64,000 bases of DNA from Silene noctiflora. Lineage: Eukaryota; Streptophyta; Magnoliopsida; Caryophyllales; Caryophyllaceae. Under the pieces are notes generated by a model, which was not told where the DNA came from, made no database searches, and saw nothing but the letters and a program-made list of their open reading frames with translations. Positions 22,141-32,500 of this stretch are shown in pieces (the first letter of the stretch is position 1; the number at the start of each line of letters is the position of its first letter). Both the position numbers and the translations under genes were made by a program. The DNA is taken from positions 8,521-72,520 of the forward strand of contig VHZZ01006967.1 in the NCBI GenBank assembly GCA_009801015.1, given 5' to 3'.

Positions 22141-22967
22141 GGAGTGAAACCGTGGGTGGGGATGTCAGGTGGGTCGGTTTAGATTTTCGTTACAAACGCT
22201 TTAAATTCAATCTCAACTTTATAATAAAATAAGAAGCAGTTCTTCTAATTCCCCTTTACTCTCATCTTTTTTAATGCTAGTACGCATCCTCTTTACTCTT
22301 CATATGTTAAGGGAAAGTCAGGTTTTTTCGCCTTGTATCGAATTAAACCACAAGCCCTTACCTAAGGACTCAAACTACTTTCTTTCTCATCATTCCCTGA
22401 AAGATGATCACCTTTCTATCTATTAGGGCTCTCCCCTTACTTACACTTACTTAAAAGTCTAGGTCTCAATCTCCGCTCTGGTGATCTAGCCTCAAATCGT
22501 TTCATTTCATTCGCAAGTTATCCCTTCTTTTCTTATAGGGGACAAGAGACTCTGAATCGGAGGATGTCCTGTTTGCGGGCGATCCCTTTTTTTCTTTCTT
22601 TATTTAAGTACCCGAAGTGCTTCATGTAAAGTTTAACTTGAAACTACTTCTAGAAGATCTACCAATCCTATTTAGTCTCCAAATAGACAGAAGATTTCCA
22701 AACCCTTCTCTTGAGGCAGTTTACTCGTTCTTTTCTTAGACTGATTAATTTAAGACTCAGATTAGAAGATACGAAAGGAAAGAAAGAGTGCCACTCGGAC
22801 ATTAATTTTCCCCGGATCTATTTAGTATCAAGGAAAAGCCAAAGTATAATCTAAAGAAAGGTTAGGCTCTTATTCTTTCTTATTATTAGGGCAGGAGGCA
22901 GATGGAAGTCAAACCTAGATCTTCTGGAGGAGAAGGCTTTTAGGTTTTTCTTTTTTTTTCTCAAGTG
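22141..22967. other. intergenic DNA, nothing recognised
   Basis: Pyrimidine-rich sequence without recognisable genes or clear repeats. Confidence 0.5.
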
Positions 22968-23249
22968 TTATAGTTTTAGACTTAGAAAGATTAAGTAATT
23001 CTCATTCTTATTCTCCCGTCCCTGGGAACCTGGTCGAATAGATCCAATGTGTAAAGGTGGAAAGGGAATCCTTTTCTCGATTTCATGTACTTTGACAAGT
23101 GCAGGGGCATCAAAAAGCACTTTCGGGAACCAGATCAGCCTTGTTCTATATGCAAGACGTCCAATTCCTTTAGATCCTTGAAGTAACTCGCGTTCTATTA
23201 GATAGACTGCCGGCCCTGACTTTAGCTTGGCAGCAGTTGTTGGGGCCAA
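22968..23249 (-). other. coding-like open frame, 93 codons, FDAPAL
   Basis: The minus strand reads TTAAKLKSGPAVYLIERELL, then GSKGIGRLAYRTRLIWFPKV, then LFDAPALVKVHEIEKRIP and a basic tail. There is no ATG at the start (TTG). FDAPALVKV pairs with FDAPVL at 22.1 kb. It overlaps in another frame with the Ala/Val-rich island at 23170-23427. Protein family unknown. Confidence 0.25.
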
Positions 23250-23427
23250 AAGACTCCAATAAGGACCTTGCTTTCTGAAGTGACTTCTTTCCGTCTACTA
23301 ATGGGACAGCTACATTAACAACAGCAGCTACGGGGACAGCTGCAGCTGAACAAGAGCATTGATCATCTTCTTCTAGTTTATCTTCCAAGGGAATAAAATC
23401 CTGCATCTGAGACCAAACCATGCGCAA
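23170..23427 (-). CDS. hypothetical ORF, 85 codons, Ala/Val core
   Basis: ATG-started minus-strand frame. After QDFIPLEDKLEEDD and a Cys/Ser stretch comes AAAVPVAAVVNVAVPLVDG, then KKSLQKARSLLESFGPNN. The block VAAVVNVAVPLVDG is similar at DNA and protein level to VAVVNGALPDD at 62.63 kb (plus). It is a clear member of the Ala/Asp island family. No known domain. Confidence 0.25.
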   Translation of the reverse strand: MRMVWSQMQDFIPLEDKLEEDDQCSCSAAAVPVAAVVNVAVPLVDGKKSLQKARSLLESFGPNNCCQAKVRAGSLSNRTRVTSRI

Positions 23428-23619
23428 AAGACCTCCTTTGCTTTGACTAGTATGATACGTTTTTTCATGAACGAGTGTAGTCTTTCTAAGATTTTTTTAT
23501 GGGGTAGCATTTTCCATGGGGGCCCTCTCTGGGGATAAGAATGCGGGTGAGCATACGCCAAATTCTTGAACAACATTAGATTAGAAAAGAAAAAAGGAAG
23601 AAGTATAATCATTAGCAAC

Positions 23620-23692
23620 TGAAATTTCTGCGTCTGTGGATCTGGACAAGAGGTGGAAGTAAAAGCATTTGCTGGCGAAAGCAAGGCATAAG
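23620..23692 (+). other. coding-like island, two frames
   Basis: One plus frame reads SLATEISASVDLDKRWK. The next, overlapping, reads GSGQEVEVKAFAGESKA and stops. Both have the Ala/Glu/Val/Ser flavour of the family. The minus strand carries a 103-codon open frame (23373-23684) with no motif. Confidence 0.2.
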
Positions 23693-23899
23693 AAAGTGGA
23701 TCACAAGTTTTTTGCTCTTCCTTATAATCTTTATTAAGTAACGGGATTCAGTAAGGGGCAGAGGTTCCTTTCGTCAAAGAAAGCTGGGAATCTGAAGCCG
23801 AATCAAACTTGTCCCCTAGCCACTAGATTCTATAGACCTATCCACCAGCTAGCAACTAGAGCAGGACAATAAGAAGAAAAGCCTTTTTTTCCAGAGGTA

Positions 23900-23983
23900 G
23901 ATGTATCATAACCAGTGCCAGTCGAAGCAGTCGCCGAGATATGAGAATCAAGATTTGCTGCCGAAAAGACAGTCTCGGGGTAA
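23900..23983 (+). other. coding-like island VPVEAVAEI
   Basis: The plus frame reads VPVEAVAEI, a stop, then ESRFAAEKTVSG. The nucleotide stretch gaatcaagatttgctgccga resembles aatcaaaggcattcgccgct near 24250, so two neighbouring islands share DNA-level similarity about 300 bases apart. Confidence 0.25.
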
Positions 23984-24095
23984 GTTCAAGAAAGACAATT
24001 AGCTTGAGCCGATAATGTATAAAAGGGTTAAAATTATTTTTTAAGAATTTAGATAAAAAATTGGCTTATAAAATAACGAACCTTTACCCTAGTAG

Positions 24096-24347
24096 CTACT
24101 TAATGGGAATGACTTTGAGAACAGCCCAAGATTGAATGCTTAGAGGAGTTCGTGCATTATCAGACCCCCCGGATCCGGAGGGTCCAGTTGAACCAAATGA
24201 ATTCTCAAAAGCAAAAGAAAGTGAGAGTATGATTAATCCAGAACAATCATAATCAAAGGCATTCGCCGCTGAAGAGAAAGACAAAGTCTGTTTCCAAGGA
24301 AGACGCAATTGAAGCTGCTGTTGATGGAGCTTTAGCCGATCGATCAT
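24096..24347 (-). other. coding-like island on both strands, AFDYD / EAAVDGALAD
   Basis: The minus strand has an 83-codon ATG frame with LSFSSAANAFDYDCSG and a Gly/Ser run (STGPSGSGGSDN). AFDYD matches DAFDYE at 62.6 kb. The plus strand of the same stretch reads SKAFAAEEKDKV and then DAIEAAVDGALADRS before a stop, matching EALTEAAVGDRD at 51.7 kb (minus). The true orientation is unclear. It sits in the densest island region (20.3-25.3 kb). Confidence 0.28.
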
Positions 24348-24420
24348 AGGGTATCAATTGACAACCCTTAATATAGAATAGAGAAAAATCAGGGAAAGGG
24401 GCATCCCAGGGAAGTATGCT

Positions 24421-24675
24421 CTACCGTTGATTGGTGAAACCTCTGCTGCTATTTAACATCGAGAAGACTTCATCTTTTTTTTTTACCGAGTGGACCATCC
24501 ATCCGGACTTAAAAAGAACCAAATCATCTGAAACAACGCTGGCTGGGGCATCTTCTGCTTCAACTGCATTCTGGGGGGGGGCGAAACCCGCTGCTTCCTT
24601 GTTTTCTGGACCGGGTAGAAGAAAGATTGCGTCCTCCACTCTTCTCTTCTTGTGTACCTGTGTAATGTTCATCAT
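24421..24675 (-). CDS. hypothetical ORF, 84 codons, behind duplicated leader
   Basis: The minus-strand frame starts with two ATG codons, preceded at seven bases by AGGAG (within ggcaggagaaagctc). It reads MMNITQVHKKRRVEDAIF, then PGPENKEAAGFAPPQNAVEA, then EDAPASVVSDDLVLFKSGW and ends SSRGFTNQR. The first part (MMN, later RVE and DAIF) and the leader recur in diverged form at 59844-59939. The Asp/Ala block fits the island family. This is the best candidate in the window for a chimeric ORF behind a copied leader. Expression is unknown. Confidence 0.3.
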   Translation of the reverse strand: MMNITQVHKKRRVEDAIFLLPGPENKEAAGFAPPQNAVEAEDAPASVVSDDLVLFKSGWMVHSVKKKDEVFSMLNSSRGFTNQR

Positions 24676-24703
24676 GAGCTTTCTCCTGCCATATCATAGA
24701 CCT
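24622..24703 (-). repeat. duplicated 5' leader and ORF start, copy 1
   Basis: Bases 24667-24703 match 59903-59939 with four differences in 37, all transitions. A further shared block aagattgcgtcc lies 45 bases away here and 59 bases away in the other copy. The conserved part covers catatcat, the AGGAGAAAG leader and both ATG codons on the minus strand. Leaders copied in front of unrelated frames are known for chimeric ORFs in plant mitochondria. Confidence 0.65.
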
Positions 24704-25100
24704 AGCAGAAAGGCTTATTCCACACATCCAGAAATCTAAGCTTTTCTCATTCTTATTAATTCTCCTGAGGGACCCCGCCAAGCCAAAGGGAGACCTTTAT
24801 CCAATGTTTAGAAAAACTCCTCTATCTGTATATTTTTGATCGACTCCCGCTTTATACTTGAATTTAAAAGTCTAAACGGGATCGCTCCGGGGAACCTTAG
24901 TCCAGTTGTTTCGTTTGTTCAACGTAAGAATCCACGAATGTAACTCAAGATAACCAGTATGCTACCAAAGATAGCTATCAATTCTACTCAATTCAATATA
25001 ATAGAAGTTAGCTCGTGAGCTTGTTTCGCTTATGGCAAAGGGAGGGCTAGGAGAAAGGGCTGGTCCCCAGACTCGCGCCCCAACGCTTAACTCATCAAAT
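24704..25100. other. intergenic DNA, nothing recognised
   Basis: Only short frames were seen and there is no motif. Confidence 0.5.
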
Positions 25101-25104
25101 GCTT

Positions 25105-25262
25105 TTTTTTTTCTCATACCTCGGCTAATGCTTCTGTCAGGGCTGCTTTGTCTTCGTCAGTTTCATTGTCTTGATCTTGAAAGACTGAGTCTTCATCGAA
25201 TGCCTCCGATTTCCATAGTAGAAACTTTTGACCCAATATTCGCTAAAGCCGCTGCTTCTTAA
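25105..25262 (-). other. coding-like island EALAEV, strongly acidic
   Basis: One minus frame reads EAAALANIGSKVSTMEIGG. An overlapping one reads SEAFDEDSVFQDQDNETDED, then KAALTEALAEV and a stop. acagaagcattagccga is almost identical to gcagaagcattagccga at 38.55 kb. AFDED follows the FD-centred motif. A plus-strand 76-codon frame (25032-25262) covers the same bases and is probably its shadow. Confidence 0.3.
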
Positions 25263-27717
25263 AGAGCTTATTTTGCACTTCCCTTTGGAAAAAGCTCCCT
25301 TTCATATCTTCGTAGTAAGGCGGGAAGAGGTCGAGATTGAGACACTCGCTCTGAGCATTAGAAAGGACTAACCTAGCTTCGTCCCAAGGAAATATTCTCA
25401 GCAATCTAATCGACCCAGACTTCTTTTTCTTCGTGAACTACCGCCGCTAGGAGCCTTTTTAACGAAAGGCCTTGGCTAAGGATATTCTCTAAGGATTCCA
25501 GGTGATTTAGTTAGAGATTCAAAACCATAACAACAGTCTAGTCTAACTCAGTTCCGAGGTTCTTACCCCGAGAGAAGCTTCAAATTAATTTGATGCAAAG
25601 CCCGGGAACTGCACTTCTTCATTCATGCCATGGCTTCCCATAAGACCTTTCCTTCCCTATATCGTGTGAATAGTTCACTTTCTTTGACTTTAACTTTTAT
25701 CTTTTTATGTTATGGATGATTATTTATGCGCAGAACATGAGTTACACAACCCCGGTGCTTTCTCTTCTTCTTAGACAAAGACGTTCATTACGTAGATTTC
25801 CTTGTTTGGGGAAAGAGGCCAAAGCATAGGGTCCGAAAGCAGGATCGCAGAATCTAATATCTTAGAAAGAGGGAAGATCGGAGAGAATAGGATCCCCTCT
25901 TTAAGAACTAATCAGAAGAGCACCACCAAAGAGGAAAGGCGCTAACTGGTTCTTGGGTATGGATCACTTATGTCATCGGGGAAGTCACGGCTGGCAAAGT
26001 CATCATTATATATACTTCAAAATAAGGCGCAATGGCAGATGGCTTCTTCTTCATATGCTTGCTAGGCAACGGATCTCTTGTCTTAACTATGCTACGTAAG
26101 AAAAAGAAAAGAATTCTTTTTCTTGACTTTTGACCCACTACAACATGCCGCCGTTTCGCGTGCTTAACCAAAGAGGGTGAACCCCGTCATCTGAGAATTT
26201 GACCTAAGCAAGCGGCCTCTACTGAAGAATGCACAGGCCGGGCTTCTGCCAAGGGTTTTGATGTTTACTAGCCAAATGAGCCCCCGCGGTCGATAGAGCC
26301 TTCGATCTCATGAGACGATATAGCCATAGTAATCTTTGAGGCTTTCCGCCTTCCTCTGATTGGGTTTCTTTGCTCTCGAACGCATTCCACGTGCCTTCTC
26401 ATTAACGCAACAATCCCGAACTATATCTTGCCTCATTTTTTCAACTCTTTCCTTGGAAACCGAGGTATTTAAGACCTCCCGCTAGCTCATGATGGGACCC
26501 GTAGAATGCTCTGACTCCATTTGCATTGTCTGGTGGCTGCCTTACTCTGCTATGTCTCGAGGGCGGCTGATCCCTTCTGGGTCTTATCTTATTCTTGGTC
26601 AGTCTTAAGTTCCCTAAACTACACTCTCTCTCAGTCGAATCTGCTTCATATACTCAAAGGTTGAGGTCAAGGGGGGGTTGTTTACGAAGGAAGGAAGAGA
26701 GGTTGACTTCTGTTCATTTTAATTCTTTCTAAAAAGATTCCATGCCATGCAATCGAAGACCGCTTAGTCGTAAAACCAGGAGAAGAGGTCAATATCACCT
26801 TCTGCTTGAACTTGATAAGATGCAAGTTTCGCTAATATGAGTGAGCTTGTAGAAGATACCGGCTAAACCCGCCTGTTTTAGTATGTATAAAGAAAGAAAG
26901 GGTTGAGTGCTCCGAATGAGCCTTTGAGAGCGGTCTATCTCTATAACAAGAAGAAAGGTTTGCCGCGCTGATTTAGGATCGTAAAGAAGTGTCGCATGTA
27001 AGTTGAACACAAATGCCAGCTCAGGCCGGCTGTCTAAACTCGGTTGGTTGATAACAGTCCCGGCGTGCTCCTTCTAAAAACAAGACAAATCCTAATCAAT
27101 TGCACTAAAAAAGGAGTCTGCGTTAAAGCATGTCGGAAGGTACGACCACTACAGAGGAAAAATCCCTTGGCCTTGGCAGGAGCGTCTTCCGAGAACGATT
27201 GCGGTTTGTTTTGATGATTAATTTCTTGAGCAAGATCTAATATAATAGGTTTAGCATATAATACTACTGCCTTTTTTTCTTAACTATACAAGTAAGAAAT
27301 TTTACCAGGCCGGGCGCTGGAGACAGGCAAAGAGATTCCGACTAGCGAATCCCTATTGTTCCCTTGTGGAAGTTGTGAGTCTCGCTTTAGCTTTGAGTTT
27401 GCTTGCTTTTAGGATGAGTTCGACCACACGGGAATGACTTATAGCGAGATCGAAGGCTTGCCGGGAATGGTTGGACCTGACCTAAGACTCTTGCTTTTTC
27501 TGTCCTCTAGCGGTCTCAATCTTGTCAACCTGGAACCTATTAAAGTAAGGAAGATGTATAGAATATAAACGACCTTGAAGCACAACTCATATACATACAG
27601 ATATAAGAAGAAAGACAATTACACGTTAAATTGAACAAGGGTACGTTTCCGCTTAACACGTGGGCATGTTTGACTCTTTATACTCTGTGCGTCCCTCTAA
27701 TATGCACCCTTCGTCCC
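25263..27717. other. intergenic DNA, nothing recognised
   Basis: No gene was recognised. Frames at 25968-26171 and 26795-27010 (minus) have no motif. A cggtcgata core near 26286 repeats that of 14.52 and 18.96 kb. Confidence 0.45.
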
Positions 27718-27900
27718 TACCATGAGTCGAAAAGTTTCTTTCTTCCCCGATCCTCTCGCTGACGCTCTTCACCTCTCTCCTCTCCCGTCGGTCGATCCCA
27801 CTTCGTGCTTTCTTCTATCTCCTCTCCTCTCCTTACAGTCGAGCCCTCATCACTCTCGTTCGAGCCTTTACTTTAAATCCTTGGCAGTCGAGCAGCTCTA
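27718..27900 (-). repeat. CTCGA...GAGAGG modular repeat cluster
   Basis: Read on the minus strand this cluster contains GCTCGACTGCCAAGG, then GCTCGAACGAGAGTGATGAG, GCTCGACTGTAAGGAGAGG, a CGAAGTGGGATCGA block and TCGACCGACGGGAGAGG. The same modules recur in the other clusters in different order, with the same heads (CTCGA) and tails (GAGAGG). No coding role is apparent. Confidence 0.75.
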
Positions 27901-30079
27901 AAGAACAACCACAAAGGCCTCTCTTTCTTGATGTGTGACATAGCTCAACCTGGGGCGAGAGGGCGTGGAGTAGCTCAACTGACTTAAATAAAGGCTAGAT
28001 GATATGTCTTCGTAGGCTCGTAACTTTCCCTATCCATTCAAAGGACTTAACTAGTTAACAGACATCTTTATACCCCAGCCCTTCCCCTTTTTGAGACCTT
28101 ACTTATTTAAAGCACCTCAGTTCGTTCCTTAAGAGAGAAGGCGTTTGCTAGAACTAGACGCTCACATAATACATTATATGTATATATATATAACAAGCGG
28201 TGGTTGGAAAGCATGCAATAGACCTAGAGTTTGTTGATCCATCCATATACTCATTTACTGAGTAAGTAGTTCCTTGGTGAGAAATTGCTAGTACTGAAGA
28301 AAAAGGAAAGGAGATTCCATTCAGATTATATGCCTTGGTTCTGTAGGTATTCCAATCTTAGACGGGCGAGATAAGGAAATAGGTAAAGACAAGCGTGATT
28401 TGAAAAGAAGACTTTCTACTATGTATTTATAAAGCAGCGCTCATCAACACAAAGACACCACTTCTTAAAACTTTCGAGGCCTATTCTTCTTCTTTTTCGT
28501 TTGTTGAACTCTTGTCTCTCTTTACTTTGTTAGAACCCCCCAAAACAAGCGCATTCTTGAGAATGCATCCTTAAGTCAACCTAAAGCCGTACCTTTCCTT
28601 TTTTCTTCTTCTGCCTACCCCCTTACAAAGAACGACTACTAATGATGCGTATTCTCGGGTAAGTATAAGTAAAGGATCATAAAATTTCGAATTCTTCTGT
28701 ACTTTTTCTTCCGCACGGTACGCCTAAAAGGACGCTATGCTCTCTACCTCTGTCGGACAATACAATACAATACAATATCGAGGAAGATCCCAAGGTTACG
28801 AACCTAAGAGTTATACCATGCCCCGGCACATTACTTCGACTATCCCTCAGTTTTCTCTGACTTTTTCCTTGGTTGTTGATGATAGCATCCTATGGCGGCA
28901 GCAGTGCTAAACACAAGTTGGTTTTATAGGAAGGCCCTTCCCGTATTACTCTGGGTATCGCATCGCCGTTTCTACTATAAGAGATCCCATCTTCCAATCC
29001 TTTCTTTATTTAGGTGTCTATATTAGGGTCATAAGATCCTCGCTTACCAAACTCCAAGTGGGAGAGTAGTAAACCCGAATAGATAAAGTCAGTGCCGTCT
29101 TATCCGAGATGCTGCCCTTTATAGTATGGTATGCCGTGAGCAAGGTACCTGTATTCCTGAAGACAATTAGACCGAGTACAGTTTTTTAATAACCTAAGAT
29201 ATAAGTATCAAACTAGATTTGCAATCTAATTCTTTTATATAAATCAAGGGCGCGATGTAGGGAAGGAGGGTGGGTTAGCTTTAGAGCCCGCTCTTTCGGG
29301 GATCGATACGATAGGATGTATTTGATGACTTCGATAAAAGAAGTTTTGGGATCCCGCCTTGGCTGGAGTGAAGCTAAATTTGTATAACGCGAGGTCAAGA
29401 AGTAACGGGCCATCTACTTTAATCTTTTTTTACCAGAGCAGGCAAGAAGCGATCTCTCGTAATTGAATTTCGTGAGCTGGCTGATAAGGGACTACATACT
29501 CCACTCGCTCACTTTTCTTTCTTTTAAGCGCTTTCACTCGTTCCGTTGGTACTAACCAGAGCCTTCTTCTGCCGTCTTTTTGCAACCCCAGCTAGCTACT
29601 GGGATTAGTAGGCAGGCCGGGCTAAAAGCGAATTCAAAAGGCGCTCTTTCCTAGCGATTCTGCTTATGAAAGCTCTCTCCGTCTTAGATATAGTTAGATT
29701 AAATTCAATTTGTCAGCCTATGGTCCTTGTAGCACTTTTCTTCAATGGAATTGCCCTCTTTCCCCGGCTTCTCCCCGCTCTATTTGAATAGAAGGATCTT
29801 TTCCAAAGCAACCCTGAGAACCTTACCTAGACGACTACTCTGGCATTCTACAATCTTATTCAAGGGTAGGTGAATGAAGACTATCAACCCACTCCCAATG
29901 CAGCCATCCTTATACGGACCCCTTTCGTTAACGTCGTTAACCCCGACTAAACCTCCTACTGAGATTCAGATCCTGGAAAATGAAGTAGAGTCAGACCGAC
30001 TACTCTTTAAGAAAAGGGAGAGAAGTTAACTCGCTTAGTCCCATCAAGTTTGTGATGATATGGGCATCAGACCTAGCCT
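27901..30079. other. intergenic DNA, nothing recognised
   Basis: No gene was recognised. It contains a (TA)6 run at 28181-28192 and an ACAAT microsatellite at 28757-28776. A 66-codon minus frame (29213-29413) lacks motifs. Confidence 0.45.
28757..28776. repeat. ACAAT microsatellite, 4 units
   Basis: Four perfect tandem copies of the pentamer ACAAT. Confidence 0.9.
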
Positions 30080-30195
30080 CTTCTTTAAGCGCGTAACCTT
30101 AACTACCTCGGCGTCTTCTAAAAAACCAACAAGAACTGCTCTTTCTGCATCTTCGGCTTCCTCTAATCATACCTCGACGAATGCCGTCTTTTGTC
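30080..30195 (-). other. coding-like island AERAVLVGFLEDAEV
   Basis: The minus strand reads TAFVEV, a stop, then EEAEDAERAVLVGFLEDAEV and VKVTRLKKRL. The GFL core after an Ala/Glu stretch matches the two GFLFG islands at 3.2 and 3.55 kb. The plus strand of the same bases (Ser/Thr/Ala, 75-codon frame at 30060-30287) is the expected shadow. Confidence 0.28.
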
Positions 30196-30586
30196 TTGCA
30201 GCACTTTTTAAATCAAGGGGAGGTTTGTTCTCATCAACGGGCCTTCTATCACACCCCCGTCCCTTGGTAGAGACTCGGTACTACTAGAGACTCTTGGCTT
30301 CTTGTTACTTTAGTATAAAGGGTTGGTTTTATTTGCGGTTCCACGTTTTTCATTTCATAGATGAACGCCCTACCTAGCCGAACGATCCATCATATGTGGT
30401 AGGAAGAATCGCACTTGTCGGAGATCTAGCGAAATAGAGAATGCAATTTAATTTTCTCTGAATTCCCACCTTAACTCACATCACCCAACTTCGTTCATTC
30501 ATTCCGCTGCGCTTCAATCGGCAAGACACCCGAGACACCTCTTCAGCTCGTTTGGACATAAGCGGCCTTCTTAGACTAACTAATTC

Positions 30587-30793
30587 TTGAATGATGTCAA
30601 CCAACAAAAGAAAAAGGCAGGCACCATTAAAGTCAAGGTTTTCTTTACGGGAAGGAGGTCAGATGGAAAGTTCGCTGACTTTGGTTGGCAGCTTGCTACT
30701 TGCATACACACTAAAGGACAGACAATTAAGAAGAAAAATCGTAGGCAGGAAGCCTTTTTTCTTTTAATCAAGGGGCGTCTAACGAGATTGTGA
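30587..30793 (+). other. open frame, 68 codons, Lys/Phe-rich
   Basis: TTG-started frame reading MNDVNQQKKKAGTIKVKVFF, then TGRRSDGKFADFGWQLATC, and ending in a basic NRRQEAFFLLIKGR. There is no ATG in frame and no family is recognised. The minus strand is also open for 63 codons. Confidence 0.12.
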
Positions 30794-30981
30794 CATGTCC
30801 TTATCGGGACCGGGAGTAAACTTTTTCAATCCTAACTCACCCAGCTCTCTTTTAAAAAGCATAAAAGCACTAGTCTTTAGTAGCATGATGGGATAGGAAT
30901 GTGTCCACCACCAGTCGGGGAGGGAAGATTGCTCCGGGTCCTTAAACCTAAAGGGGAAAGGCTCCTGCTGCCGTTCTTTGC

Positions 30982-31092
30982 TTGGAGGCGAGGAGAGAGG
31001 AGATTGGTGAGGCTGAAGTATGAAGGATTTTTAAATGCTCGAGTGTTAACGAGAGGAGATACGGGCGGGCTCGACTAAAAGGAGAGGAGAGA
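30982..31092 (+). repeat. CTCGA...GAGAGG modular repeat cluster
   Basis: Contains CTCGAGTGTTAACGAGAGG (stem CTCG 31038-31041 with CGAG 31050-31053), GCTCGACTAAAAGGAGAGG, and the 22-base block 31006-31027, which is identical to 45703-45724 (ggtgaggctgaagtatgaag plus ga). Confidence 0.7.
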
Positions 31093-31500
31093 TATAAGAT
31101 GACTTGAATGAATGCGAAAGGAAGCGGGCACTAGCTTACCTAAGGCCGAGGACAAAGACTTCATCGGTAGATTGGACATAAAAGGACTAAGTGCTACTCT
31201 CCTACGGGTCTGAGACGGGTTCGCCCCCATCTTTGGTATTTCCAACCACTCCGCTTTGCTTTCTTCTTTACAACTTTTTATTAGGCGACAGCGCTTAGAG
31301 AGCTTACTTCCCCGGGTATTCTTGCTAAAGATGTCCATTCACTTTCTACTAAAACAAAGTAAACTGGGAGTTGATTCACTTAATTGAAGACGTATACTAG
31401 ATTCTGTGAGGGCTAAAATTGCTTGAATGGAGATTTGAATCGAGAGATAGCGACAAAGGGATAGCGAAGAGGACCGAAGAAAGAGATCCTTGTGTCATGC

Positions 31501-31520
31501 AAGGGAACAACCGAACGACG
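31501..31520 (+). repeat. exact 20-base direct repeat, copy 1
   Basis: aagggaacaaccgaacgacg is identical to 31812-31831, 311 bases downstream in the same orientation. Both lie inside a 153-codon minus-strand open frame (31397-31858) with no recognisable motif, so the direct repeat gives that frame two related segments (read in different phases). Confidence 0.85.
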
Positions 31521-31811
31521 AACGTATTAGTATGATGCATACCGGGATTGGATAAGATCTTTTTCTTGGAGCCGCTCCTGTCTTGGTTGTAAACTTCCCC
31601 TCTTGGGCCGAAAAAAGCAAGCTGGCACGGGCTGCATCCTTTGCCTCGCACTGATACGCCAAAGCTGCCGTCTTTGGGAAAAGGTCGAGAGCAAGGACCT
31701 TTGGGGGGAAGAAAAGACTTCTGATCCACTTCACGATTATGACGCCCGGGGACTAGGTAAGAATGAGAATGTGCTATGTCCCTACCTTGAATTACCGACT
31801 CTATCGAATCA

Positions 31812-31831
31812 AAGGGAACAACCGAACGACG
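31812..31831 (+). repeat. exact 20-base direct repeat, copy 2
   Basis: Second copy of the 31501-31520 element. Flanks are unrelated. Confidence 0.85.
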
Positions 31832-32175
31832 CATACCCGAGTGAGCCTTCTTCCTCATCTAGTCTTCGTGCCCGATCAAAACGCAAGTGACTGAACTGAT
31901 TTAATCTACTCTGGTCCCTAAGATCCTACGAGAGTCGTGCTCGGCATTCTTTGACCTGGGCTAAGCGAGCCGCCCTACATCTACTGCATTATTTAATGAG
32001 TCTACTTAGGAACGGCTGGAGCAAGCGGAAAAATATATGCAGCGAACAAAGGCAATTAGAGCAGTAGGGTAAATAAGATGCTGCAGAATTGATTGAAGTA
32101 TGGGATTGACTCCTTTTATATACTAGGAATATCGTGAAAGTACTTATGCATGGCATTCGCTAAAGTATGGACGGC

Positions 32176-32500
32176 TCTTCCCCCTCTCGCTTTGCTCGAG
32201 TCTTTTCTTTTTAACCCGCTCCTCTCCCTCTAGTCGAGTACCACAAGAATCCTTGTATCTTTGGTTATGCTAAATAGAAAATCTATGGATTAGTGATTTC
32301 TTGATGATTAATTCTTAATTGAGTCATCTTATACCTCGACTTTATAGCCGAGTCTTCTCCTCTCGTATTGGAATGGGCTTGATCGTATATACTCTCTTCG
32401 TCCCTCTCCTTTGCAGTCGATCCCACGTTCGTGCTATCTCCCTGCGGTCGCCAATTACATTTCCTCTTCTTCTTGTTTATATGCGAGCCTTTCTTCTCCT
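32176..32500 (-). repeat. CTCGA...GAGAGG modular repeat cluster
   Basis: On the minus strand it includes CTCGAGCAAAGCGAGAGG (from 32183-32200), ACTCGACTAGAGGGAGAGG, and modules around 32340-32480. tgtttatatgcgagcc near 32474 repeats tgtttatatgcgacc near 42830, and tctcttcgtccctctc recurs at 42.77 kb, so whole strings of modules are shared between clusters. Open frames here (32283-32706) are by-products. Confidence 0.7.

Noticed and set aside
27955-27995. gtagctcaactgac as a tRNA D-arm
   Set aside because: No anticodon or T-arm follows at the right distance; it belongs to the CTCGA-type modules.
28700-28720. ccgcacggtacg as a possible group II intron domain V
   Set aside because: The rest of the conserved hairpin (gagccgtatg...cgtacggttc) is absent, and no exon-like sequence lies nearby.
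31397-31858. The longest ATG/GTG/TTG-type frame in the window (153 codons, minus strand)
   Set aside because: It has no recognisable motif, several other frames are open over the same bases, and it spans the 20-base direct repeat in different phases, which argues against a real protein.
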